Assembly: GCA_020720815.1 (NCBI GenBank)
Contig: DYNY01000009.1
Location: 1 to 43,889, forward strand
Length of the DNA stretch: 43,889 bases
Direction: 5' to 3'
DNA from: Candidatus Elulimicrobium sp.
Lineage (GTDB): Bacteria; Patescibacteriota; Minisyncoccia; Phycocordibacterales; UBA918
Each line of letters opens with the position of its first letter. Positions within the stretch are counted from its first letter, which is position 1. The notes below the pieces were generated by a model. That model was not told the DNA's origin. It saw nothing but the letters and a program-made list of their open reading frames with translations, and searched no databases. The position numbers and the translations under genes were made by a program. Below, in pieces: positions 8,758 to 18,142 of the stretch.

Positions 8758-9624
8758 CTATTTTTTTACATCATCAGTAAAACCCCATTCTGCAGAAAGA
8801 TTTCGGTGCAGGAGAGCCGAGAGTTTCTCTACATCAGACCGATAGTAGTCTTTGAGGAATTGCTCTAACTTTGGTGAAAGTGGTACCTTGCGGGCGACAA
8901 CTGAAACTAGTTCTATGGTGGCTTTCGGTGGCCTTACCACGTACTTCACGTAACTAAAAAAGCGCTTGAGTATTTTCTTCAATAGACGATAATTTCTCTT
9001 TATAATACCCGACCTCTTTTTAGTATCCTCCTCCTCTTCCGGGATTAAATGTTTGAGACTGGCTGGCACAAAACTTTTATCAAGACCAACGTGTTCATAA
9101 GCTTGTGCTAAAGAAGCTAGTGTATTGTTATGCACATCAGAAGCCAATAACACCAAAAAATCATTTGGTGAATAAAGGCCAAAATAATGCAAAAGTTGTC
9201 GACCATACCGAGCACGAAGCATCACCTCTGGATTATCCTTCAGAAAGGCAGAAAGTGATACCGCGGGTGATATCTTGCGGGCACGACGGGCTTCAATATA
9301 TTCCACTCGCACACAAACTAGAGGGTTTTCTATCACCGCCAAAAGACGCGCGCTGGGATAGATTGTGGCGATTAAGCCAGCTGCCTCCGCACTGTTTAAA
9401 TAATCGTAAGCCAATTCACCACAAATAATTTCCTCCTTATATCTACTAAAGTGACTTTCATACCACTCTAGACCTCTCGCAAATTCTTTAGAGTCACTAA
9501 AAAATTTTGTTTCTTCGCTAGCTAAGCATATTCCTGGGTGCTCGGCTAAATAAGTATAAAGCAAGGGTGTAGCCGAACGAGACCCGAGAGCGATGAAATT
9601 TATTAATTTGTGCTGTGCGTGCAT
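8758..9624 (-). CDS. Divergent sulfotransferase-like protein
   Basis: A 288-aa protein with the layout of PAPS-dependent sulfotransferases. The N-terminal ALGSRSATPLLYTYLAEHP corresponds to the 5'-phosphosulfate loop, although the usual GT of SGTT is altered. EETKFF follows where family members often have an acidic residue and lysine, and IENPLVCVRVEY stands where the 3'-phosphate motif RNPxxRxxSxY is expected, with R and S missing. It may be a sulfotransferase with changed chemistry, or be losing function. It starts six bases after the GT4 gene upstream (9631), so the pair is probably co-transcribed. Sulfation of the surface glycan is inferred. Confidence 0.6.
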   Translation of the reverse strand: MHAQHKLINFIALGSRSATPLLYTYLAEHPGICLASEETKFFSDSKEFARGLEWYESHFSRYKEEIICGELAYDYLNSAEAAGLIATIYPSARLLAVIENPLVCVRVEYIEARRARKISPAVSLSAFLKDNPEVMLRARYGRQLLHYFGLYSPNDFLVLLASDVHNNTLASLAQAYEHVGLDKSFVPASLKHLIPEEEEDTKKRSGIIKRNYRLLKKILKRFFSYVKYVVRPPKATIELVSVVARKVPLSPKLEQFLKDYYRSDVEKLSALLHRNLSAEWGFTDDVKK

Positions 9625-9630
9625 GTACTT

Positions 9631-11007
9631 TTATGTTTGTTCTTTATCTGTAGCTGAACTTAGCCAAGTCTCACCATTTAAGAATAACACTTGTTCGATA
9701 GACTCTCTATAGGTGGTTTTGTATACTTCTGGATCTTCGTGGAAACGTGAAGCTATCATTGTCTGAGCTCTTTCCACTAATTGGCGTCGTAGTATGATGT
9801 CGTTCATCAATATATTTAATTTCAAACTAAACTCATCGACTGACCCAGGATCACAAAGAAGGGCTGATTCCCCATCAATAAATAAGTCTTCTCGGGCAGG
9901 AGTCCTAGCCAAAATCAGTGGTATGCCAGCGGCCGCACCTTGCAAGACTACCTCTTCACTCTCTGGCGTAATATCCGGCACAATCAAAACATTAGCGGAC
10001 TTAAGGTAAGGCACCCGGTCTTTAATCTTTGACTCAAAGACCACCTGCTCACTAATTCCTAAAACTTCGGCTCTATTTTCAAATTCTTTTTGTCCAGGAC
10101 CTTCGCCTAAAGCTATCAAGCCAAGGTGTGGGTTACGTAAACCAAACCTAGCGGCATCAAGTAAGCGATAAAACATTGATTCATATCCCAACCGACCGAT
10201 ATACAGCATAATGAAAACAAATGGTTTGTATTTTTCTTTTAGATTTATGGTCGGTTGAACTTTTATGAGTGACTCATAATTGTTGAGACGCGGTAAAATG
10301 GAAAGGTCAACAATTGAGAATTGTTTAGCTAAAAAATTAGCCATCGCCTTAGTGGTAGTCCTAACACTTTTAACTCGTGGAATAGTAAAACGTGGGAGAA
10401 ATCTGCGCCACCAATTTTTTCTAGATGATTCATAGAAATCTTTACTAACATAATTTTCAAAAACATGTATCTGAACTGGACGCTTATACTCTAGACCAAG
10501 CGAGATGGCTAAGACGGCTGATTCAAATGGATCGCGCGCCACTATCATATCTGGTCTAAAGCCCTCCGCGAAAACTAATTGCTCTACCGCTAATTTTCTA
10601 CCCGAAAAGTACGTCATCCACCAACTATGGTGAGTAGCGGTATAAAGCCAAACGTTATCACTCACCCGTAAAACGGGTGTCTTGGTGGAAATACCTTGGC
10701 GTAATATCAAAATATGTACTTCATCAAATAAATCTGCCACGTCGGTATAACCATCGAGCGATTGTTTAGTTGGGCTAAGGAGTGATTCATCACGAGAAAT
10801 AAATAATACTCGAGTGACGTCACGGCTCGAAACAGCCTGGTAAACTGCCTCGGCATTAAGAGCCTCTTCCACCGAGAGGTATTTAGTGTAATCAACTTTG
10901 CGATGTTCCTTATCTAGAGCTCGTTCCAAACTAGAACGCTCATAATCTGAAGCATCGGTACGAAAAAGATCTCGGCCTGACATGTCCCTTTTAGTATACC
11001 GCGACAT
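9631..11007 (-). CDS. GT4-like glycosyltransferase
   Basis: A 458-aa protein whose C-terminal half is a GT-B donor-binding domain: FIMLYIGRLGYESMFYRLL, LIALGEGPGQKEF, and YLKSANVLIVPDITPESEEV followed by LQGAAAGIPLILA. This carries the EX7E-like acidic pair. The N-terminal half is divergent and lacks the usual glycine-rich first strand, starting with about 60 charged residues. First gene of a two-gene minus-strand unit with the sulfotransferase-like gene. No Shine-Dalgarno sequence precedes the ATG. Its separate orientation from the 45-8044 operon suggests a different regulation or a later addition. Confidence 0.8.
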   Translation of the reverse strand: MSRYTKRDMSGRDLFRTDASDYERSSLERALDKEHRKVDYTKYLSVEEALNAEAVYQAVSSRDVTRVLFISRDESLLSPTKQSLDGYTDVADLFDEVHILILRQGISTKTPVLRVSDNVWLYTATHHSWWMTYFSGRKLAVEQLVFAEGFRPDMIVARDPFESAVLAISLGLEYKRPVQIHVFENYVSKDFYESSRKNWWRRFLPRFTIPRVKSVRTTTKAMANFLAKQFSIVDLSILPRLNNYESLIKVQPTINLKEKYKPFVFIMLYIGRLGYESMFYRLLDAARFGLRNPHLGLIALGEGPGQKEFENRAEVLGISEQVVFESKIKDRVPYLKSANVLIVPDITPESEEVVLQGAAAGIPLILARTPAREDLFIDGESALLCDPGSVDEFSLKLNILMNDIILRRQLVERAQTMIASRFHEDPEVYKTTYRESIEQVLFLNGETWLSSATDKEQT

Positions 11008-11067
11008 CGGTCAAAATTTTATTGCAACTTGGGATATTAAATTTATTAAAGTTTTTTAAAAAATAAT

Positions 11068-12555
11068 TTAGACTCTTTCCTTCACTGAATTATTCGGACG
11101 CAATAGTAAGCCAACAAAACCCAAAAATAATAAACCTATGAGAGCTAAGTACGCCCAGCTATTTTCTGTTTGTTGATCTTTTTTAGTTTCGGTTAGAGCG
11201 ACTTTACTACCTGCTGCCAAAGCATCCGTAGTAGATAGAAGTGGAACCGGTTCTTGGCTAATGATTTCTGCCATCAAAGTACTTCTATTATCGGCTGGAA
11301 GAGACCTAGCGAAATTAAAAGCGGTGACTGTAGGCTCGAGGTCAGTAGTATTAGTTAAAATCATTTCAGCATCGGTCGGTACTTCGTAGGTACTAACTTT
11401 TGCCGTGGCAAAGGTACCGGCAGTACTTTTGGACAATGTGGAAGGACCAACGGTAGAAGCAACCAGGGTTTTCTCTTGATCAAACAAGGCTACCGTCTGC
11501 GCTATATTTTGCAAACCTAACTTATTCGCATTGATAGTAATAGTACCGCGCGGAATTATTATCGTGTCAGGCGGAAAAATAAAGTTACTGTTTCCCTGTA
11601 CCATAAAACTAGAAAGGTCAACATCATAAAGGGCGTCATTATGAATTTGAATATCCCCCGCTTCGTTTTTGGTAATCGAAAAAGTCACCGGTAAAACTGT
11701 AATCTCTTGTCGCACTACTTGGTTATGGCGCGCATAATTTGCCCGCAACGTCACCACGTAAGTACCAGGGTAGTCATAAGCATGCGTCACCTTTTTCCCC
11801 ATGGCAGTATCTGCGTCACCAAAGTTCCAAGTGTAGTTTAGTGAGTTAATAATATTCTCACCAATACCACTGCCTTCGGCCGAAAAATTAACCGACTGAT
11901 TGATGTAGGCAAAGGTTTGAAAATCCAACTCAAGTTTTAGCTCAGTATCTAATGTCACCAATCGGACCGTGTCATTTTTGTTACTGCTTGTTAGGACCTT
12001 TGACTCGTTACTTGAATTACTGATCAGAGTTGTGGTTAACGCTGAATTATCTTTCGCTTCATTCTCCACTCGCCCGGTTTTGTTTACAACCCCCGGGGTG
12101 GCTTCATCAGTCACCCAGCCAGAACTGGTGTACTGGGCAGTTTCTTTGGTGGTGTTATCACCACCAACCCCAACCCAGTTTTCATCACCAGCTACCTGGT
12201 CTTCTATCTCTCCATTAGCTTTAAATAAAGTAAGGGTAGCACCAGTATTTATTAATGCGCCGGTGTAAATCAAAAGAGCTGTGCCTGGGGCCGACTCTTC
12301 ACTAGTTCGTTTTAAAACAGCATAATCTTTAGCCTCGATATTACCATTAATAGGAATCTCTAAATTGAGGCCGTCCTTAAGCATCCAGCCATCAAGTACG
12401 ACTGCACTATCGCCAGTATTGTAAAGCTCAATCCACTCATGATTAACTGAAACAGTATCCCCCATCCAATTAATCTCATTTATTATGACCGCCCCTTTAA
12501 CAACTGATGGCATCATTAGTAGTGAAATGAAACTAAAAGTGATGAGTGGTCGCAT
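11068..12555 (-). CDS. Surface protein with lamin-tail and PKD domains
   Basis: A 495-aa exported protein. A signal peptide (about residues 1-21) is followed by a lamin-tail domain (residues about 22-150: VIINEINWMGD, HEWIELYNTGDSAV, LDGWMLKD). A PKD domain follows around 220-300 (YTWNFGDADTAMGKKVTHAY, then PGTYVVTLRANY). A low-complexity stretch leads to a single C-terminal membrane helix (YLALIGLLFLGFVGLLL) with a short basic tail, so the protein is probably anchored with its domains outside. Such proteins are common in Patescibacteria and may bind surface glycans or DNA, but the role is unproven. It lies 14 bases downstream of the T4SS-type ATPase gene, suggesting co-transcription. Confidence 0.82.
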   Translation of the reverse strand: MRPLITFSFISLLMMPSVVKGAVIINEINWMGDTVSVNHEWIELYNTGDSAVVLDGWMLKDGLNLEIPINGNIEAKDYAVLKRTSEESAPGTALLIYTGALINTGATLTLFKANGEIEDQVAGDENWVGVGGDNTTKETAQYTSSGWVTDEATPGVVNKTGRVENEAKDNSALTTTLISNSSNESKVLTSSNKNDTVRLVTLDTELKLELDFQTFAYINQSVNFSAEGSGIGENIINSLNYTWNFGDADTAMGKKVTHAYDYPGTYVVTLRANYARHNQVVRQEITVLPVTFSITKNEAGDIQIHNDALYDVDLSSFMVQGNSNFIFPPDTIIIPRGTITINANKLGLQNIAQTVALFDQEKTLVASTVGPSTLSKSTAGTFATAKVSTYEVPTDAEMILTNTTDLEPTVTAFNFARSLPADNRSTLMAEIISQEPVPLLSTTDALAAGSKVALTETKKDQQTENSWAYLALIGLLFLGFVGLLLRPNNSVKERV

Positions 12556-12569
12556 AAACTAGTAATTAT

Positions 12570-14615
12570 TTATGAGCTAAAAGGTGAACGTTCGTCCTTA
12601 GGTTGACGAAACATCCGCTCAATTTTTTTTGGCGCTAGTGGGTTATCTTCTTCTGAGTTCACTACCTCACTTTTATCAGCTAAGATAGCAAAAGCAATCT
12701 CGGCCTCATCAGCCAAACGTTTGATTTCTGCTTTAGCTGAGTTTACTAGTGAACTGTATGGGGTTATTATTGTTTGGTTGGTTGGTTCTTCTGGTTTTGA
12801 AACGAGCCTTATCTTTCTACCCTCATTTTCGTTATCAGCAACTCGTTTTTCGGTATTAATGCCAGACTTGATTTGACTGTCAGAAATTTTACCTAAAGCC
12901 ATAGCTAGATTGTTTTTCCTTTCGGTTCCTTTGCTATCAATTTTCTTTTCCTCTACTTTTTTATCAGAGTTTTTTGTTTCAGTATTATCGTCCGCTAAAC
13001 TGAGCTTAGCCAAAACAGACCGTAGATCTTCCAAAGATTTACCAGATACGTTATTAGATCTTTCGATTTTATTTTTTGGTCGGTAATCGTTGTTACTTTC
13101 TTCACTCTGTCTTCTCTCTTCTTTTTTTGGTTTATCCTCTACTCGCCTTTCGCTATTTGGTCTTGGTTCTTCTTTTTTATCCCGAATTCTTTCCTCAGAT
13201 TTTTGCACCACCGGTACTAGTGGTGGTACCGGTACTGACTTTTTAGTGGTGTCTATTACTACTTTGTCTACCGTCTCAACCGCTGGTTTTGATGCTATCT
13301 TAGGTGCTGACCTTTCTTCTTTTACTGGTGTATGTAAATCTGTCACCACTTTTTCTACCTCTTCCCGAGACTTAGTATAGTTACGACGACTAGCTGCGAT
13401 AACCATTTCTTTGCAAGAAACTTGAGGTCTAACTACCGGTGGCAGAGTAACTGCCGAAAAAGGCTGAGAACCAATACCATCAATCATAAGTGTGAGGTAG
13501 ATCTGGGCAAAACCAAGATTAACTAAATCGGTCGCTAAAAAGCGTGGGGAGAAAACTGTCTCTAATAGTTCCGCATCGAAAGGTCCCACCCGAAAGGCAA
13601 TAGTAGTACCAACGTTACCAAACACCGCATTTCTAACATCTTCCTCCATTTGTTCTATGTATTGATGAGCAATAATTAGATTGAGATGATATTTACGGGC
13701 CTCAGAAAGGATGTTGGCAAAAGTCGCGTTAGCAAATGATTGAAATTCATCCACGTAAAAATAAAAGTTGGGCATCGTCCGCATTTGATCGAGTGGTAAA
13801 TCCGCTCGACTCATCGCTGCTAGATAAATACGGGTAGTTAGCATCGACCCAAGCAAGTTAGCATTAGTCTCACCGACCAGGCCTTTGGAAAGATTCATGA
13901 TGAGAATTTTCTTCTCATCCATAATTTTACGAATATCAAAACTTGAATGTGGCTGACCAATAATATTACGAATGAGCGGATTACCTGTAAACTGACCAAT
14001 TTTATTTTGAATTGCCGGCAAAGCTTCAGCGGCAAAGCGGTCAGTGTAATTAGCAAACTCTTCAGTCCAAAAAGCTTTCACAGCTGGGTCTTTAATATAA
14101 TCGACCACTTGCTTACGATAGGCTTTATCAGAAAAAAGCCTATTAACAGAAAGTAACGTGGTGTCAGGATATTCAATCAGGGCTAGTAGGGCGTTAGTAA
14201 GTATGTATTCCATACGCGCACTCCAAGCATCCACCCAAATTTTCTTGAAAGTCGACATCAACCCTGAAACAACTAAGTGACGCTTATCTGGACCAACGTC
14301 TTCCATCACGTTAAAGGAGATAGGATTGGCCAAATCAAATGGCGCGAAATAAATTACATCATTTACCCGGTGCTCAGGCACATAATCAAGTAGTGTCTCG
14401 GCGGCCGAACCGTGTGGATCAATAAAAGCCATCCCTTCACCGTTTTGAATATCTTGAGCAGCCATATTCTCCAGCATCGTCGACTTACCCATACCGGTTT
14501 TACCGACCACGTACATATGACGTTGTCTGTCTTTGGCGCGAATACCAAAAGGCACTTGCCCGCCCCGGGCATCAGTCTTCGCAAAGAAGTTTATTTTTTC
14601 TGGATCAAAACTCAT
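12570..14615 (-). CDS. Type IV secretion / conjugation-type DNA-binding ATPase
   Basis: A motor ATPase of the TraG/VirD4-VirB4-HerA superfamily, thought to move DNA or protein through a type IV pilus or secretion channel. The ATG at 14615 is preferred; a TTG at 14684 lies inside a terminator hairpin. From that start, Walker A is GKTGMGKS at residues 38-45, FIDPHGS follows near 64-69, and Walker B ends in YVDEFQSF with D288 and E289. The core ends near residue 430; the rest is long, charged and low in complexity (runs of K, E, R, S), probably disordered. No membrane helix is visible, so it would act at the inner face of the membrane. A VirB2-like pilin gene lies at 24706-25068. Confidence 0.85.
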   Translation of the reverse strand: MSFDPEKINFFAKTDARGGQVPFGIRAKDRQRHMYVVGKTGMGKSTMLENMAAQDIQNGEGMAFIDPHGSAAETLLDYVPEHRVNDVIYFAPFDLANPISFNVMEDVGPDKRHLVVSGLMSTFKKIWVDAWSARMEYILTNALLALIEYPDTTLLSVNRLFSDKAYRKQVVDYIKDPAVKAFWTEEFANYTDRFAAEALPAIQNKIGQFTGNPLIRNIIGQPHSSFDIRKIMDEKKILIMNLSKGLVGETNANLLGSMLTTRIYLAAMSRADLPLDQMRTMPNFYFYVDEFQSFANATFANILSEARKYHLNLIIAHQYIEQMEEDVRNAVFGNVGTTIAFRVGPFDAELLETVFSPRFLATDLVNLGFAQIYLTLMIDGIGSQPFSAVTLPPVVRPQVSCKEMVIAASRRNYTKSREEVEKVVTDLHTPVKEERSAPKIASKPAVETVDKVVIDTTKKSVPVPPLVPVVQKSEERIRDKKEEPRPNSERRVEDKPKKEERRQSEESNNDYRPKNKIERSNNVSGKSLEDLRSVLAKLSLADDNTETKNSDKKVEEKKIDSKGTERKNNLAMALGKISDSQIKSGINTEKRVADNENEGRKIRLVSKPEEPTNQTIITPYSSLVNSAKAEIKRLADEAEIAFAILADKSEVVNSEEDNPLAPKKIERMFRQPKDERSPFSS

Positions 14616-14640
14616 GAAATTAGTCTCTATAGTATAACAA

Positions 14641-14678
14641 ACAAAAGTCCCAGGGTCGTAATCCCCTGGGACTTTTGT
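14641..14678 (-). terminator. Hairpin terminator after the LDT/DDC gene
   Basis: Perfect 15-bp inverted repeat: ACAAAAGTCCCAGGG at 14641-14655 pairs with CCCTGGGACTTTTGT at 14664-14678. Both flanks carry T or A runs, so it could work on either strand; the minus-strand gene 14766-16304 is the one that needs it. GTCCC/GGGAC-cored terminators recur at 27580-27601 and 30793-30831. Confidence 0.75.
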
Positions 14679-14695
14679 TTTCAAAATACAAAAAA

Positions 14696-14724
14696 CCTAG
14701 AGTCAGAACCAGACTGACTCTAGG
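14696..14724. repeat. Second hairpin in the same intergenic gap
   Basis: Perfect 11-bp stem CCTAGAGTCAG / CTGACTCTAGG with a 7-nt loop, located between the terminator at 14641-14678 and the stop codon of the gene at 14766. It may be a 3'-end stabilising or processing hairpin. Function unknown. Confidence 0.5.
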
Positions 14725-14765
14725 ACCTTCTTTAAGGAAGGAACCCCTAAATTTTTTAGTTGGCC

Positions 14766-16304
14766 TTATCTGGCAAACTTTTCTTCAGCGTAAGCATACA
14801 GTCTATTGACATCACTGTTGCGGTTCTTGGAACCAAGAATTATTATAGCCAACACTCGGTCTTGGTCTTTTACTTTTAAACGATGTAATGTAACAGATGT
14901 CTGTCCAGCAGCAATTGTTTCTCCCACCTTGCCACCGATTAGATTATCGAGGTATTCAACTTTATTAAAATTCACTAATTCTCCAAATTCTCCACTGACG
15001 TATGCCGTCGGTAGATTTTGGTTGACAGTGACTTCAAAAATGAAGCTACGGTTTTCGTAGATATATTTAGACAACAACAGTAAATCCCGAAGAGAGGAAA
15101 TATTTTCTGGGCTGAGACCTGACGCATCAGCAAACTTCGTATCCTTCATACCCAAATTTAGAGCCTTATCATTCATCAATTTTATAAACTCATCTTTTCC
15201 AAGCTGAGCAGATATTACTTCAGCTGCTTCGTTTGAGGACTCGACCAAAAGTAGTTGTAAGAGGCTATATAGTGATACTTTACTTCTATCACCCAAGCGC
15301 GGGATCAAAGATTGAACAAATGACTGTTCCTTAACAGACACTGAGGTATCGAGGTTAATATTTTCTGCCGCGATAAGGGCAGTCATCAACTTTGTTACCG
15401 AAGCAATCGGTAAGATTGACTCCATGTTATTAGAAGCTAAAACGGTACTACTTTTTATATCAGCAATCAAATAATTCTCGGTGTCCAATTCAGGGACTTT
15501 TGGTTCGTAAATAAAATCTTCATCTTCACTCTCTTTCTCATGCACCAAAACCGGTGTGCCAACAGTCACTAACTTATAAAGCTCTTCAGCGTCTTCGGTT
15601 GTCAATCTGATGCAACCACCAGAGAAATCTTCGGGCACTTCTTTCCCATCAGCGTATTTCGGCCAGCCATGAATAAAGAAATTTCCCTGAAAAGTCAAAC
15701 TCCATGGTTGATACATGTAACCAAAAGAGGAGTAATAATTTTCTTTCTTGGCTTCTATCTTGTATAAGCCGGCCGGCGTCTGCCACCAAGAACCTTCCTT
15801 ACCCTTAGACTTTACCGATATGCTTTTGAGTAACACACCATCTTTAAAATAACGCAGTTGCATAGCGTTTAAATCTACTTCTATAAAAGTGATGGCTTCA
15901 TCAATAAAAGCATCTCGGGTCTCAGTAAAGAAGTTTGGTTGTGCTAGCGCTAACTGCACTCCATAATTGAGTGTCTTAACTTCATTAGTGAAAGGGTTCA
16001 CGATTGACACAGTAGGTAATGAAGCGGTATTTGAACCCACCATCATTTTTACTCCTAGTACACTAGCGGTAAAAATAAAAAGTAGAGCCGCCATCGGTAC
16101 TAAAATGAGCTCAATATAATGATTAAGCCTATTTTCTGGTCTAATTATTATTGGCTTTTTTTGGTACGGTATTAGAGATCCCGTACCATCATTGGGGATA
16201 TCATCTTTGTAGCTTACAGCGTAAAATTGCTTCTTAGGTAAATCATCTTCTGGCATTCCCCTATCATACCGCATGAGATGTGTATATTTGTCTGTTTTAG
16301 CCAC
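14766..16304 (-). CDS. Fusion of YkuD L,D-transpeptidase and PBP5-like D,D-carboxypeptidase
   Basis: A 512-aa membrane-anchored cell-wall enzyme with two catalytic domains. About 60 cytoplasmic residues precede one membrane helix (residues about 64-86). The YkuD domain (about 140-255) has H212 and the SGGCIRL motif with nucleophile C231. The second domain (about 275-512) is a serine D,D-peptidase: SVTK with S302/K305, SSN at 356-358 and KVG at 459-461 in place of the usual KTG. It would trim pentapeptides to tetrapeptides and then make 3-3 cross-links or attach proteins. The start is a GTG seven bases after the stop of the DUF4015 gene; in-frame ATGs at codons 11 and 17 are alternatives. Followed by the terminator at 14641-14678. 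Confidence 0.85.
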   Translation of the reverse strand: MAKTDKYTHLMRYDRGMPEDDLPKKQFYAVSYKDDIPNDGTGSLIPYQKKPIIIRPENRLNHYIELILVPMAALLFIFTASVLGVKMMVGSNTASLPTVSIVNPFTNEVKTLNYGVQLALAQPNFFTETRDAFIDEAITFIEVDLNAMQLRYFKDGVLLKSISVKSKGKEGSWWQTPAGLYKIEAKKENYYSSFGYMYQPWSLTFQGNFFIHGWPKYADGKEVPEDFSGGCIRLTTEDAEELYKLVTVGTPVLVHEKESEDEDFIYEPKVPELDTENYLIADIKSSTVLASNNMESILPIASVTKLMTALIAAENINLDTSVSVKEQSFVQSLIPRLGDRSKVSLYSLLQLLLVESSNEAAEVISAQLGKDEFIKLMNDKALNLGMKDTKFADASGLSPENISSLRDLLLLSKYIYENRSFIFEVTVNQNLPTAYVSGEFGELVNFNKVEYLDNLIGGKVGETIAAGQTSVTLHRLKVKDQDRVLAIIILGSKNRNSDVNRLYAYAEEKFAR

Positions 16305-16310
16305 AGATTA

Positions 16311-17651
16311 CTACTGGCCTACCGCTATAATTTCTGATGCTCCAGGCTTTAATAAAGCATCTCTCGTGTATATATTACTCGGTGCCCAAATCATAAATGA
16401 CATCACCCCAACGTCATAACTAGCCTGGATTTGAGCTCGTACATCTACTGCGTCATAATCACCACCATAATCAAAATCTTGAATCCAAGTTCTAAATCTA
16501 TTAGCTGTATAGACTGGCTTACTGTAGACAGCCGGTGTAGATGTGCCGATTCTCTCGTGCAAGAAACCTTGCATCGGCGTGGTCGAAGCCACCATACGAT
16601 TTACCCCAGCCTGCATCGCGTAATTTACTACCTTATAAGGGTAATCATTTGGATTTCCCAAACCAAGGAAACTTTTAGGGTAATGAGACGGGTAGACCAT
16701 CGGGGCAATAAAATCAAAGTACGGGGCCGCACGGTCTTGCACTTGACCAATTGAAAGATCATCAAAATTTGTAGTCGTCATACCAAATAAATCGACTGAT
16801 GTGTAGGGTGTAGTCGAAGCGCGCCCGGTATTCTCGTGTTTCACGGAAGTATACAAATTTACATCATCTAGTCTCTCATTCAAATACTTAAAAAAAGCTT
16901 CTAGATTTGCCTGTTTATCTCCAGCATATTCACTCTTGTCGGTGTGCGGAAAAGAAATGTCCTGCATGTTGCCATCACTCGGATAGCGAACGTAATCAAG
17001 ATTAATCTCATCAAAACCAATATTGTATGCATTGACTGCTAATTCAAGAATATGATCCCAATAAGGTTTACTGGCCACATCAATAAAAGATAGCCCTTTA
17101 TAATCATGCCAAACCGAACCATCCGAAAATTTAAGTACCGCTAACTCGGGATGCTTTACAGCATAAAATGGGTCTTGAAAAACCGTCATTCGAGCAATCA
17201 CAAAAATATCCTTTTCATGCAAAATAGTAATAAATTCTTGCATGTCTCTAGTACCGCAACGAGCATTCTCCCAAGCCGGTTGCCAGGCAGTCGAAACTGG
17301 AGGGAATGAAATTGTCCCCGAATAATCTTTTATATCAATCACTACCGCATTGATCTCGGTTTCTTCAATTAAGGTTACCAGTTTATTACGAAAACTTGGG
17401 GTACCAGCCACACATGAAGTCATGTAAATGGCCTTGATTTGTTCTGGTAGTGGTACATGTTTAATAACTGGCCTGGTATCAGGAGGGATGATTTCTTTCT
17501 CTTCTAAGATAGAAGTTTGTTTAGAGATAGTAGCTGGAGCTGTACTATCCAAACGATTATAGGCTAAATCAAAACGTGGAATCATCACATAACTCAAAGG
17601 GACCATGACTATAATTAGACCAACGGCTGATAGACCGACTAATTTTGTCAT
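16311..17651 (-). CDS. Putative glycoside hydrolase, DUF4015 family
   Basis: A 446-aa protein with an N-terminal membrane helix or uncleaved signal (residues about 4-24, GLSAVGLIIVMVPLSYVMI) and an extracytoplasmic TIM-barrel-like domain. AIYMTSCVAGTP, VIDIKDYSGTISF and FDEINLDYVRYPSDG match the DUF4015 putative glycosidase family, with the acidic residues in EINLDYVRYP as likely active-site candidates. It lies between a two-helix membrane protein and the transpeptidase/carboxypeptidase fusion with gaps of 4 and 6 bases, so the three genes probably form one envelope operon. A role in cutting cell-wall or surface glycans is inferred; no activity has been shown here. Confidence 0.82.
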   Translation of the reverse strand: MTKLVGLSAVGLIIVMVPLSYVMIPRFDLAYNRLDSTAPATISKQTSILEEKEIIPPDTRPVIKHVPLPEQIKAIYMTSCVAGTPSFRNKLVTLIEETEINAVVIDIKDYSGTISFPPVSTAWQPAWENARCGTRDMQEFITILHEKDIFVIARMTVFQDPFYAVKHPELAVLKFSDGSVWHDYKGLSFIDVASKPYWDHILELAVNAYNIGFDEINLDYVRYPSDGNMQDISFPHTDKSEYAGDKQANLEAFFKYLNERLDDVNLYTSVKHENTGRASTTPYTSVDLFGMTTTNFDDLSIGQVQDRAAPYFDFIAPMVYPSHYPKSFLGLGNPNDYPYKVVNYAMQAGVNRMVASTTPMQGFLHERIGTSTPAVYSKPVYTANRFRTWIQDFDYGGDYDAVDVRAQIQASYDVGVMSFMIWAPSNIYTRDALLKPGASEIIAVGQ

Positions 17652-17655
17652 ATAA

Positions 17656-17904
17656 TTATTTTAAATCGTGTTCTTGTTCTTCAAAGAGAGGCTGGGTTGT
17701 CTCCACAAAAGAATCAGTTCCGCGCTCACCATTACCTTTATCGATTCCAGTCAAATAAACTACTCTACGTAGAACATAGCCAACAATAATTAATATTACC
17801 CCCACCACCGCCACTGCATATTGACGCCAAACCTCAGGTAAACCTAAAAAAGGGATTAGGGTAAGGAAGATTCCAGAAAAAAAGACGAGGGTTTCTTTGG
17901 TCAT
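17656..17904 (-). CDS. Small membrane protein with two helices
   Basis: An 82-aa protein of unknown function. Two hydrophobic segments (LVFFSGIFLTLIPFLGL and YAVAVVGVILIIVGYVLR) are separated by a short loop, and the C-terminal third is charged and hydrophilic. First gene of the envelope operon that continues with the DUF4015 protein four bases downstream. No Shine-Dalgarno sequence precedes the ATG. Confidence 0.72.
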   Translation of the reverse strand: MTKETLVFFSGIFLTLIPFLGLPEVWRQYAVAVVGVILIIVGYVLRRVVYLTGIDKGNGERGTDSFVETTQPLFEEQEHDLK

Positions 17905-17963
17905 ATCAGAGTAAAAACAGTATACCGTAGTTTTCTTATTGATGCGAAAACTGGGGATAAGTA

Positions 17964-18077
17964 ATGCTAGTCAGGACATATTATGAATTTATACAAACAC
18001 TTCAGCAGATTCTATCGCCAGAGGAGAATGAGTTGGCGGTGAGCTGTAAAGAGAGCTCTGCTTTAAAACAATGGTGA
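17964..18077 (+). other. Intergenic stretch with a possible 37-aa ORF
   Basis: The 238-base gap between the genes at 17904 and 18143 holds no recognisable gene. A plus-strand ATG at 17964 opens 37 codons (MLVRTYYEFIQTLQQIL at the start) to a TGA at 18075-18077. It resembles no family I can name, and could be a decayed N-terminal fragment or chance. Confidence 0.2.
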
Positions 18078-18142
18078 TTTTACCTCCAAAAACGAATATG
18101 GTCTACAAATATTAGATAGTTCGTCCTCTATATTATTTGCCA

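Noticed and set aside
14616-14684. N-terminal extension of the T4SS-type ATPase to a TTG at 14684
   Set aside because: The extension runs through a 15-bp terminator hairpin (14641-14678) and adds no family motif; the ATG at 14615 sits at the normal domain start.
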